A stretch of 51,770 nt of DNA from Gammaproteobacteria bacterium. Lineage in GTDB: Bacteria > Pseudomonadota > Gammaproteobacteria > Pseudomonadales > Azotimanducaceae. Position 1 is the first letter of the stretch; each line of letters opens with the position of its first letter. Below, in pieces: positions 17,990 to 24,916 of this stretch. A model generated the notes under the pieces. That model ran no database searches, was not told the origin of the DNA, and was given only the letters and a program-made list of their open reading frames with translations. The stretch is from NCBI GenBank assembly GCA_028821125.1, contig JAPPHD010000070.1, forward strand, positions 1-51,770. Direction: 5' to 3'. The position numbers were made by a program, and so were the translations under genes.

Positions 17990-18327
17990 GCCGGTTGGAG
18001 GTTCGGGACGTGCCGACGTACTTGAGCGCGAACGTCAGATGATCGCTCGGATCGTCGCCCGGCCAGAAAGTGACCGGGCAGGAATTCTTCTTAAGATACC
18101 CCAAGTCGCGAAAAATCAGGTTAAGAAATTCTTAATGAGCCTGGCGGAACTCACAGTGGCACCTGGCTCTCCCACCAAGCACCATGGACCAGCAACTCGA
18201 AACCTGTGCATGCGGTAACGTCAAGCCAAGCGCTTCCGGCGCCTAAGCGCAGCCAATCGGACTATTGAGAATTGCCGGTGTGTTGGCGCCAGTGGCGCCA
18301 GCGGTGAAAAGCACTATCCTTGAACTG
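17990..18327. other. 338-bp gap with a possible Fic-gene remnant
   Basis: No intact gene is present. On the minus strand, bases 18104-18010 read FWPGDDPSDHLTFALKY, which resembles an internal Fic-family segment, but it is not part of a credible gene and may be a remnant. An imperfect inverted repeat (GAATTCTTCTTAA near 18080 and TTAAGAAATTC near 18121) could form a weak hairpin. This marks the start of the accessory island. Confidence 0.3.
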
Positions 18328-18813
18328 ATGAAAAGATCGGTTTACATCGAATCCTCGGTTATCAGCTATCTCGCAGCCCGGCCAAGTCGGGATCTTGTCA
18401 TTGCCGGACACCAGGCAGTCACGGCAGAGTGGTGGAAAAACCACCGTTCGCAGTATGACATTTACGTGTCATCGCTGGTGGAAGAGGAGATTTCGGCGGG
18501 CGACGCTTCGGCAGCGGCAGAGCGCCTTGCGGTGATCGCGGACATTCCAAGCGTCTCAATTGCGCCAGAAGCGGAATCGTTGGCGTCCGCCATACTGTCG
18601 TCTAATGCCGTTCCGACGAATAGCGTCCGCGATGCATTGCACATCGCTATTGCTGCAACCCAAGGCATCGACTACCTTATCACTTGGAACTTCAAGCACA
18701 TCAATAACGCAAGTACGCGCACTATGATCGTCAACGTGGTGTCTGATTCAGGGCTGATTTGCCCGGTGCTGTGCTCGCCGGAAGAACTTATGGGTGAAGA
18801 TGATGCGAAATGA
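18328..18813 (+). CDS. PIN-domain ribonuclease (VapC-like toxin)
   Basis: The 161-residue protein has a PIN fold pattern: an acidic residue in the first strand (VYIESSVISYL, E8), acidic cluster VEEEI (51-55), RDALHIAIA (D102) and a C-terminal LITWNFKHINN. The YIESSVISYLAARPSRD opening defines a recognisable PIN subfamily. It would cleave RNA using Mg2+. ATG at 18328 is chosen because the upstream TTG reading from 18265 adds a non-conserved tail. Its 3' end overlaps the next small gene by 14 bases. Toxin-first order differs from classical VapBC operons but is common for this subfamily. Confidence 0.8.
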   Translation: MKRSVYIESSVISYLAARPSRDLVIAGHQAVTAEWWKNHRSQYDIYVSSLVEEEISAGDASAAAERLAVIADIPSVSIAPEAESLASAILSSNAVPTNSVRDALHIAIAATQGIDYLITWNFKHINNASTRTMIVNVVSDSGLICPVLCSPEELMGEDDAK

Positions 18814-18976
18814 TCCGCTGGTCGAAGAAATGCGGGAACATGGACGGAAGTTCGCTGCCAAGCATGGTAACGACATTGGACGCATGTGCAAGGCATTGAG
18901 GAAATTGGAAGCCACGTCCTGGCGTAAGGTCGTGCATCTCGGTCCAAAACGTCTTCCGAGAAGGGCCGCTAGCTGA
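18800..18976 (+). CDS. Small partner protein of the PIN toxin (putative antitoxin)
   Basis: The 58-residue product (MMRNDPLVEEMREHGRKF...) resembles the short basic proteins beginning with an NDPxVEE motif that regularly follow PIN genes of the preceding type. The start overlaps the toxin end (ATG at 18800 or 18803), implying coupled translation. The C-terminal end (PKRLPRRAAS) is basic. Antitoxin function is inferred from position and family pattern. The gene runs directly into a transposase remnant at 18981, so the natural C-terminus could have been altered. Confidence 0.55.
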   Translation: MMRNDPLVEEMREHGRKFAAKHGNDIGRMCKALRKLEATSWRKVVHLGPKRLPRRAAS

Positions 18977-18980
18977 CCTG

Positions 18981-19193
18981 TTGCTCCAGTCCATCCCGAA
19001 ATGCGGCGGCGAGCTCAGGGTGATCGCTTGCATCGAGGATCCCGACGTCATCGCCACCATCCTCAAGCACATTCGATCTCGAGAGGCGGCCCAACCGTCG
19101 CAGCCGCGAGAGCCGCCCCGGCGTGAGATCATGTCTGGATACCGCTTTCTGTCCTTGGCGGCGGCCAAGTCTTTGGCGTCGAACGTCGCGTAG
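18981..19193 (+). pseudogene. Transposase C-terminal fragment (IS91-like)
   Basis: The open frame encodes PKCGGELRVIACIEDPDVIA followed by TILKHIRSREAAQ. The CGG-x-(L/M)RVIA-x-IEDP-x-VI-x-KIL-x-H pattern is the usual C-terminal tail of IS91-family (and related) transposases. Nothing upstream encodes the rest of the enzyme: the similarity starts abruptly beside the antitoxin gene. It is therefore a truncated remnant, and similarity fades after about residue 50. Confidence 0.55.
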
Positions 19194-19272
19194 ATCCGCC
19201 GGTCGCAGAAGTGGTCCCCGATTTTGAACAACATCGTAAGGTGTGTTCGATTAGCCGCAGGAGGCAATCGAC

Positions 19273-19483
19273 ATGGCAAAGAGGAGACAGTATTCCGCCG
19301 AGTTCAAGGCGAAGGTGGCGCTGGCCGCGATCCGGGGAGACGAGACGGTCGCGGAGCTGGCCAGCCGTTATCAGATTCACCCGAACGTGATCGCCAAGTG
19401 GAAGCGCATGGCGCTCGACAACTTGACCGACGTGTTCCGTCGCGGCCTCTCGGCCGATTCTTTAGACCGCGAAGCGGAGAAAC
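19273..19483 (+). pseudogene. IS3-family transposase OrfA, truncated
   Basis: ATG at 19273 follows a strong AGGAGG (19258-19263) and begins MAKRRQYSAEFKAKVALAAI, then TVAELASRYQIHPNVIAKWK. This is the helix-turn-helix OrfA (IS3_transposase A) of IS3 elements. Similarity stops near residue 70, where OrfA should continue with its leucine zipper. The frame runs on to a stop at 19554 through unrelated DNA, giving a 93-residue chimera. No OrfB is present. The bases just upstream probably belong to the IS left end. Confidence 0.75.
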
Positions 19484-19804
19484 GCCGTAATTCATCGAGA
19501 CTATGCGATCACCGGTTCGCCGGTGTTGCTCGAAGCGTTCAAGGACCGAATTGACATTACGAGCCCCGGCGCGCTTCCCAACCACATGCGGGTGGATAGT
19601 GTCCGGGCCGGAAGTCTCCCGCGTTCGCGAACCGAGTCGATGGCGCACGCCATGGTGGTTGCCGGTCTAATGGAGCGAAGGGGGCGAGGATGGCCGCTCA
19701 TGAGGCGCTCCATGCTGGAATTCAACGGCACGGAACCGGAATTGGTCAACGACGAAAACGGCCAGTTCGTCCGCGTGAAATTTCCTCTCGACGCGCATGC
19801 CTAG
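19484..19804 (+). pseudogene. C-terminal piece of a COG2865-type ATP-binding regulator
   Basis: A 106-codon frame ending with TAG at 19802 reads AVIHRDYAITGSPVLLEAF, then DRIDITSPGALPNHM and MERRGRGWPLM. This is the HATPase-like C-terminal part of AlbA_2/Schlafen-type putative transcriptional regulators (COG2865), where A-L-x-HRDY and I-x-SPGGLP are diagnostic. The N-terminal AlbA_2 domain is missing and the join to the IS3 fragment lies at about 19484, one frame off. It is best regarded as a fragment left by IS insertion and deletion. Confidence 0.7.
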
Positions 19805-19806
19805 CC

Positions 19807-19845
19807 CGACCTATGCGTGAATAAACTACTGCGCCGTCAATAGCA
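19807..19845. repeat. Left-end fragment of the foldback element
   Basis: CGACCTATGCGTGAATAAAC followed by TACTGCGCCGTCAATAGCAG closely matches the left part of the element at 12040-12220 (ACCTATTCATGAATAAACTA, then CTGCGGTCGTCAATAGCAG). Similarity ends there; no right end was found nearby, so it is a truncated copy. Confidence 0.6.
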
Positions 19846-20291
19846 GGTAAAGTTGCGCGGCGCGTCTCGGCGGCGGGAGCCCCTCGGCAGGACCGGCTTG
19901 GCCTTGGTCACGGGATCGGCGATGCACGCGATCAGTACCTGCGCGTCAGCGCATCGGATGCCGGGGCGAGTACTCCTGGCCTGCCATCGACTGCAGCGCC
20001 TGGTGGTCGGCGCGTGCCTATCCCCTCCCGAGACGACGGCTTCGCATTTCTCGACATATGTACGTCCGGGATCTGGCATCTCCTGACTCGGGCTTCCTCG
20101 GTCCACCTCGGTTCGGAGACGTGGTGGCGAACACCCCCGGTACGATTGATTCAATGCGCGCACGTTTTTCTTCGCCGGATACCGCATCGATCGAGAACGG
20201 TACGAAGGGGTTCAGAAGCTGATGGGGCCGAGCCTCGGAGTCCAGCGGCGCATCCTGAGTAGACAGCTTCCACCTGCGCCGCCGCAATGCA
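19846..20291. other. 446-bp stretch without a recognisable gene
   Basis: Several overlapping open frames exist on both strands but none resembles a known protein. A minus-strand frame (20187-19837) contains VLIACIADPV, faintly like the IS91 tail motif, but lacks the surrounding cysteines. I consider this decayed DNA of the accessory island. Confidence 0.4.
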
Positions 20292-20810
20292 TCAGAATTG
20301 GCGGACCCTCTCCAGGATATCGTCGCCTGGCCGCCCCTCGATGGTTGCGGCCCAACCGACAAGATCGGGGCGAAGACCAAATAGCGCGAACACCAATCCG
20401 TTCCGGATCGGGCCGGGACGGGCCCCGCCATCGACTATCCAGCCGCGGGCGCCCCCTGGGAGGAGTGCGGCTGAGGGCGCGGCAATGCCGTCGGCTATTG
20501 GCCGGTGTTCCCGGGCGAACTGCGTGCACGCGGACCAGCATTGCGGGCCACCGAACAGAACGTCGCCGGGCAGCTCCGGAGTCAGCGAGGGCGGTTCTCC
20601 GATCTCGACGGCCCAGAGCGCACGGCGGATCGTGAGGATGTCCCGCGGGTCATCGATCTCCTCGTGGCGCAGGAACTCGGCCCAGGCGCCGTCGGGCGTA
20701 TCGCAGAAGTAGTGGGTCAGTTCACCGGCGGCGTTCCAGCGCCCCGCGGACTGCGCCGAATCTTCCCGCAGGAAAGGAAAACGTGGGTCCGCGTGACGAA
20801 ACGCGATCAT
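20292..20810 (-). CDS. RES-domain toxin (NAD+ phosphorylase-like)
   Basis: The 172-residue protein carries the RES family pattern: RFPFLREDSAQSAGRWN near the start, then TPDGAWAEFLRHEEIDDPRD, a RALWAVEI strand, APSAALLPGGARGWIVDGG and RPDLVGWAA. RES toxins degrade NAD+ and are neutralised by Xre/MbcA-like antitoxins. The start ATG at 20810 overlaps the antitoxin stop in an ATGA junction, so translation is coupled. The arginine, tyrosine/tryptophan and glutamate positions expected in the active cleft appear present. The gene seems intact despite the debris next to it. Confidence 0.82.
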   Translation of the reverse strand: MIAFRHADPRFPFLREDSAQSAGRWNAAGELTHYFCDTPDGAWAEFLRHEEIDDPRDILTIRRALWAVEIGEPPSLTPELPGDVLFGGPQCWSACTQFAREHRPIADGIAAPSAALLPGGARGWIVDGGARPGPIRNGLVFALFGLRPDLVGWAATIEGRPGDDILERVRQF

Positions 20811-21457
20811 GTGGCCGGCGATGACCTCAGTGCGCTGGAGAGTTCCCTGACCTGGCGCGGCCCCTCATCATCCGGCGACCAGGCGCCGCCCAGCCTCTGT
20901 GCCGGCGTGTTGCCGTCGAGTCGCCTGCGCTTGCGGTCGAACCAGCGCCGCACACCGATGTCGTTGTAAGCTCCCGCGAGATCGCCGACGACGAAGGCAA
21001 GAAAATGAAGGCGGTCTGCCACTGGGTCGGGTGTGCCGCGGCTACTCGACGAGTAGCGTCTCGCACTGGATTCGGAGATGCCCAACAAACGGGCCAGCAG
21101 ATCAAGCCCCAGGACACTCTGAAGCGTGCGCCACTCCTGCGCGGGTGCGGGCGAATTGTCCAGCGCCTCGCTTATTTGCTGAAGCAGGGCCGAAAGCGGA
21201 ACCGGATCGGCAAAGGGCTGACGATGAAGATTGGCGAGCAGCGTGCGGCCAATGCCGGCCTCGGCCATGCCCTGTTCGAGCCCCCGCATGGCTGATTCGT
21301 CCAGGCACATGATTTCCTGCGAAAGGAGGCCCATCGCGTCGGCGCGACTTAATGCAGCGATGGCTGCTGACGCGAGTTGCGGCTCATCGAACGGAGGGCG
21401 AACGGAATGAATTTGGAGATTATTCATATGTCCGTACACTACCCGAATACCGTCCAT
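20807..21457 (-). CDS. Xre/MbcA/ParS-type antitoxin of the RES pair
   Basis: The product (216 residues, or 206 from ATG at 21427) ends with the toxin-binding domain typical of DUF2384/MbcA antitoxins: GISESSARRYSSSSRGTPDP, then FLAFVVGDLAGAYN and GVRRWFDRKRRRLDGNTPAQ. The central LDLLARLLGISESSARRY can act as the DNA-binding helix-turn-helix. It is the first gene of the operon and overlaps the RES gene by four bases. Neither candidate start has a clear ribosome site, so the start is uncertain. Autoregulation is expected from the family. Confidence 0.78.
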   Translation of the reverse strand: MDGIRVVYGHMNNLQIHSVRPPFDEPQLASAAIAALSRADAMGLLSQEIMCLDESAMRGLEQGMAEAGIGRTLLANLHRQPFADPVPLSALLQQISEALDNSPAPAQEWRTLQSVLGLDLLARLLGISESSARRYSSSSRGTPDPVADRLHFLAFVVGDLAGAYNDIGVRRWFDRKRRRLDGNTPAQRLGGAWSPDDEGPRQVRELSSALRSSPAT

Positions 21458-21523
21458 CCGACAAGAACCGTGGACTGCGTATGAGCACCACCAGCACTTT
21501 TTGCCGGCGTTGCGTGCCGGCCG

Positions 21524-22636
21524 TCATGCAGCCGTCTTCAGCGTGCTCGCATCCAGGGCGTAGTAGCGCAGGGCATTGTCGAACAGGATCTTGCCGCGGG
21601 ACTCGTCCGTGAGCCCCGGCAATCCCAGAAACGTGTCCACCGCGTGCGGATAGGCGGAATCGGGATGGGGGAAATCCGTGGAAAAGAGAATGTTGTCGTC
21701 GCCGACGGCGTTTACCACGTCGCCCACCAGCGCCTCGTCGGATTCGACGGAAATGAAGCACTGGCGCTTGAAGTACTCGCTGGGGAGCGCCTTGAGGTCC
21801 GGCGCATCGTGCCAGCCGACCAACTCCACGTGCTCGTCCAATCGATACAGCCAATAAGGCAGCCAGGAGCAGCCCGATTCCATGAACGCCACCCGCAGCG
21901 TGGGGAACCGGTCGAAGGTGCCGCCGGCGATCAACGACAGCATCGCCATCTGCTGCTCCATGGGATGGCAGCAGGAGTGAACCGTGAGGAAGCTGGAAAA
22001 GCGGTCGGCGCCGATCGACGGCAGCGTGGCGCCCATCCCTTCGTGCAGCGACAGCGGTGCGTTCCTCTCGACAAGCGCCGCATAGAGGGGATCGTAGGCG
22101 GGATCGCCCAGCAGCCGGCCGTTGATGGGATTGGGCCTGACCCAGAACGCGCGCATACCGAGCTCCCAGGCATCGTCGATGGCCTCGATGGCGAGGTCCA
22201 CGTCGAAGATGGGCAGGGGCGCGGCGCCGACGACGCGTCCACCGGACTGTTCGCTGAATTCGGATATCCACCGGTAGTAGGCGCGGCACATGGCGGCAGC
22301 CAGGGCCGGGTCGATACCGTCGACCCAGGTTGCGTACAGGTCGTCGTAGGTCACGCTCAAGTCGACGCCTTCCCGGTCCATCCCCTCCACCACGCTGGGG
22401 GGGTCGAAGTTGCGCTCGGCCATATCGCCGAACCGTTGCAGCCGGTCCTCCTCCGTGAATCGGAGCGCCGTCAGCACCTCCGGCGTGACGGTGCTGGTTC
22501 GCTTGCCGTCCACCAGCAACCGGCCGCCTTCCACCGCGATCCGCTCGCGGTATTGCGGGTCGATGAGATCCCGCCACAGGGTCACGGGCGGCATGGTGTG
22601 CCCGTCCGAGTCGATGACACGAAAACCGTTTTTCAT
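21524..22636 (-). CDS. Amidohydrolase family 2 (ACMSD/LigW-like) enzyme
   Basis: The 370-residue protein has the family order: VIDSDGH near the N-terminus (metal site), a central VRPNPINGRLLGDPAYDPLY and PLSLHEG, FMESGCSWLPYWLYRLDEH, and ILFSTDFPHPDS (C-terminal Asp). Members hydrolyse or decarboxylate ring or amide substrates with a divalent metal. ATG at 22636 overlaps the stop of the upstream deacylase gene (ATGA), so the two are cotranscribed. Substrate is unknown; pairing with a D-aminoacylase-like enzyme and cupin suggests an N-acyl or cyclic amide compound. Confidence 0.88.
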   Translation of the reverse strand: MKNGFRVIDSDGHTMPPVTLWRDLIDPQYRERIAVEGGRLLVDGKRTSTVTPEVLTALRFTEEDRLQRFGDMAERNFDPPSVVEGMDREGVDLSVTYDDLYATWVDGIDPALAAAMCRAYYRWISEFSEQSGGRVVGAAPLPIFDVDLAIEAIDDAWELGMRAFWVRPNPINGRLLGDPAYDPLYAALVERNAPLSLHEGMGATLPSIGADRFSSFLTVHSCCHPMEQQMAMLSLIAGGTFDRFPTLRVAFMESGCSWLPYWLYRLDEHVELVGWHDAPDLKALPSEYFKRQCFISVESDEALVGDVVNAVGDDNILFSTDFPHPDSAYPHAVDTFLGLPGLTDESRGKILFDNALRYYALDASTLKTAA

Positions 22637-24354
22637 TCCTGGTGAACCTCCTGTTCGATCGAAGCGGTTGCCGCGCCGTTGCGCAGTACGCGGCCCGGTA
22701 GCGCCTCTGCGGAACCCAACAGGTCACCGCCCTGGTCCCGAATCAGCTTGCCGTTCACGATCACGGCCTTGATGCCCCTTGCCTCGGCGATGAGGCGGTC
22801 TGCGCCGGCCGGCAGGTCGTTGACGCGCTGGAGAGAGGAGGGCCCCACGGTGTCCGGGTCGAATACCACCACGTCGGCCGGCCGCCCCTCGGCAAGCAGG
22901 CCCCGGTCGGTTATGCCCACCACTTCCGCCGGACGGCTGGTCAGCATACGGACAGCCTCCGGCAGCGACAGCGCGCCGCGTTCCCGTACCCAGTGACCGA
23001 GCAGATGGGTGCTGAAGCACGCATCGCAGAGCTGATTGGCATGCGCGCCGGCATCCGACAGCGCCAGCACCGTGTGGGGATCGCGCAGCAGCTCTTCGAC
23101 CTCATCCTCGTCGTCGTTCATCAGCGCCCAGCTCGCGCGCATGGCGAGATCGCTGTCCACGGCAAGTTCCAGGAAGAGGTCTGCCGGATCCCGTTTTCGC
23201 TGCCGGGCCGCTTCGGCCACCGACACACCGAGCAACTCTGGTGCCTGCGGAACAAAGGTCAGGTCCGTACGTTCCCAGAAGGAAGTGCCCCTTTCGGCAT
23301 CGAGATCCGCCACCGCCTCGCGGAACTGCGTGCGGAACTCCGTCTGGGCATACCGCGCCTTGCGGCCTGCCCGGTCCAGGCTGTTGAGCGCCGCGACAAT
23401 CGGCAGGCTTTCCAGGGGAAACGGTTCCTCCAGGTCGAATTCGAAACGCAGCGGCCGACAACTGACCTGCGGCACCACGTTGATGCCCTGGCGTTGCAGC
23501 GCAGCCGTTCTTGCCAGGTACTCCCGGTGCGACCCAGGCCCCCACAGACCGGCCAGCAGCGCAGTCCACGTGAGCGTGCGTCCGCTGATTTCCGCGAGCT
23601 CGCGCAACTCGGCAAGAAAGTCGCCCGGCCCCACGGTCATCTGCAGAACACCGCGTTCGGTCCTGCCGAGCGCTTCGCCGAGCGCGGCGAACTCCTCCGG
23701 CTCAGCCAGCCGGCTGGGCACCGGCTTGCCGCCGAAGCCGACATGGGCCCCGGCTTTGGAACTGGCAAAGCCAAGGGCTCCGGCATCGACCGCATCTTTC
23801 ACGATGTCACACATCGCCTCGATCTCTTCGCCGGTCGCCCTTCGTTCCGCGGCGTCCTCGCCCATGACGAACAGGCGAACGGGCGTGTGTCCCACATAGG
23901 CCGCCACGTTGACGGCAACGCCTTGCCGTTCGACGGCGCTGAGGTAATCGCCAAACGAGACAAAGGGCCAGTCGCTGCCCACGCCCGCCTCGAGCGCCTG
24001 CAAATCCATGCCTTCGACTTTCTGCAGGGTGCGCAGAATCAGCTCGCGGTGCTCGGGCCTGGTCGGCGCCAAGCCGAATCCGCAATTGCCCATCACCGCC
24101 GTGGTCACGCCGTGCCACGGCGAGACACTGAGCATCCTGTCCCACAGAACCTGCGCATCGTAGTGAGTGTGGATATCGACGAACCCGGGACAGACGACCT
24201 GGCCTTGGGCATCGATGATCACCTTGGCACTGCCCTTCACCTTGCCGAGCGCCGCGATCCTGCCGTCAACGATGCCGACATCGCCGGTTTGCCCCGGCGC
24301 TCCCGTACCGTCGACGATCGTTCCTCCCGATATCCTGATGTCGAAATCGGTCAT
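22633..24354 (-). CDS. N-acyl-D-amino-acid deacylase-like amidohydrolase
   Basis: The 573-residue protein begins with an amidohydrolase beta-sandwich (GGTIVDGTGAPGQTGDVGI), followed by the metal motif GFVDIHTHYDAQ and VMGNCGFGLAP, whose cysteine is a zinc ligand in D-aminoacylases. The C-terminal part has LSDAGAHANQLCDACF and GLLAEGRPADVVVFDPDTVG. These place it in the N-acyl-D-amino-acid deacylase/dihydroorotase-like group. It probably cleaves an N-acyl bond; the actual substrate is unknown. It lies between the cupin gene and the family 2 amidohydrolase on the minus strand. Confidence 0.88.
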   Translation of the reverse strand: MTDFDIRISGGTIVDGTGAPGQTGDVGIVDGRIAALGKVKGSAKVIIDAQGQVVCPGFVDIHTHYDAQVLWDRMLSVSPWHGVTTAVMGNCGFGLAPTRPEHRELILRTLQKVEGMDLQALEAGVGSDWPFVSFGDYLSAVERQGVAVNVAAYVGHTPVRLFVMGEDAAERRATGEEIEAMCDIVKDAVDAGALGFASSKAGAHVGFGGKPVPSRLAEPEEFAALGEALGRTERGVLQMTVGPGDFLAELRELAEISGRTLTWTALLAGLWGPGSHREYLARTAALQRQGINVVPQVSCRPLRFEFDLEEPFPLESLPIVAALNSLDRAGRKARYAQTEFRTQFREAVADLDAERGTSFWERTDLTFVPQAPELLGVSVAEAARQRKRDPADLFLELAVDSDLAMRASWALMNDDEDEVEELLRDPHTVLALSDAGAHANQLCDACFSTHLLGHWVRERGALSLPEAVRMLTSRPAEVVGITDRGLLAEGRPADVVVFDPDTVGPSSLQRVNDLPAGADRLIAEARGIKAVIVNGKLIRDQGGDLLGSAEALPGRVLRNGAATASIEQEVHQE

Positions 24355-24377
24355 CGCGCCTGGCTTTTCAGTGGGGT

Positions 24378-24743
24378 TCAGCCCCCGAATCCGGCAACAC
24401 GGAGAAATTCGACACCATCCGCACCCGCCTTCAGAGGGCCATAGGTGGTGTTCTTTTCGATCACGATGGCGGACCCGGCGCGCACGGTTTCGCCGCCGAG
24501 GTCCAGATCACCCTGCAGAATGTAGAGCACCTCGGTCACATCGTGGCTGTGGGCCGCTTCGAAATGGCCGGGTTCGTACTGCACGAGCCGCAGGTCCGGA
24601 AGGTTTTCGGTGCCTTCGCACAGGGTCCGGAACTTGACCTGCGGCTGGTCGGCGGCAACCTTGCCGGGCCAGGAATCGGCGGGCAACTGCCAGGGGCAGT
24701 CTTGTGCAACCTTGATGGCAATCAGGCCCACGATCGACTCCAA
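24378..24743 (-). CDS. Small cupin-domain protein
   Basis: The 121-residue protein is a single cupin barrel: HFEAAHSHDVTEVLYILQGD is cupin motif 1 (two His and a Glu as metal ligands), followed by VRAGSAIVIEKNTTYGPLKA as the second motif with its usual His replaced. It may bind a metal and a small ligand as isomerase, sensor or dioxygenase-like protein. It is the first gene of the three-gene minus-strand unit, 23 bases before the deacylase. The start ATG at 24743 is not supported by a strong ribosome site. Confidence 0.8.
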   Translation of the reverse strand: MESIVGLIAIKVAQDCPWQLPADSWPGKVAADQPQVKFRTLCEGTENLPDLRLVQYEPGHFEAAHSHDVTEVLYILQGDLDLGGETVRAGSAIVIEKNTTYGPLKAGADGVEFLRVAGFGG

Positions 24744-24916
24744 CCTGCCATCGTCGACAGGCCCATCCGGACCTCCCGTTCGCGGATCAGGTTTACCGAT
24801 GAGTTAATTGTCATGCCGGCCACCGCTACAGGACACTAGTCATGAATGACCGTAGCAAGGTAGGCAAGAACGTAGAATCCGGGTTGTTGGTTGGTCTGAA
24901 GCAACGCCTCGTTGTC

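Noticed and set aside
17998-18104. Possible Fic gene
   Set aside because: Only about 20 residues look Fic-like and there is no HPFxxGN motif, so it cannot be called a gene.
19837-20187. Possible second IS91-like tail on the minus strand
   Set aside because: Only IACIADPV is suggestive; the cysteine pair and the following KIL-x-H motif are missing.
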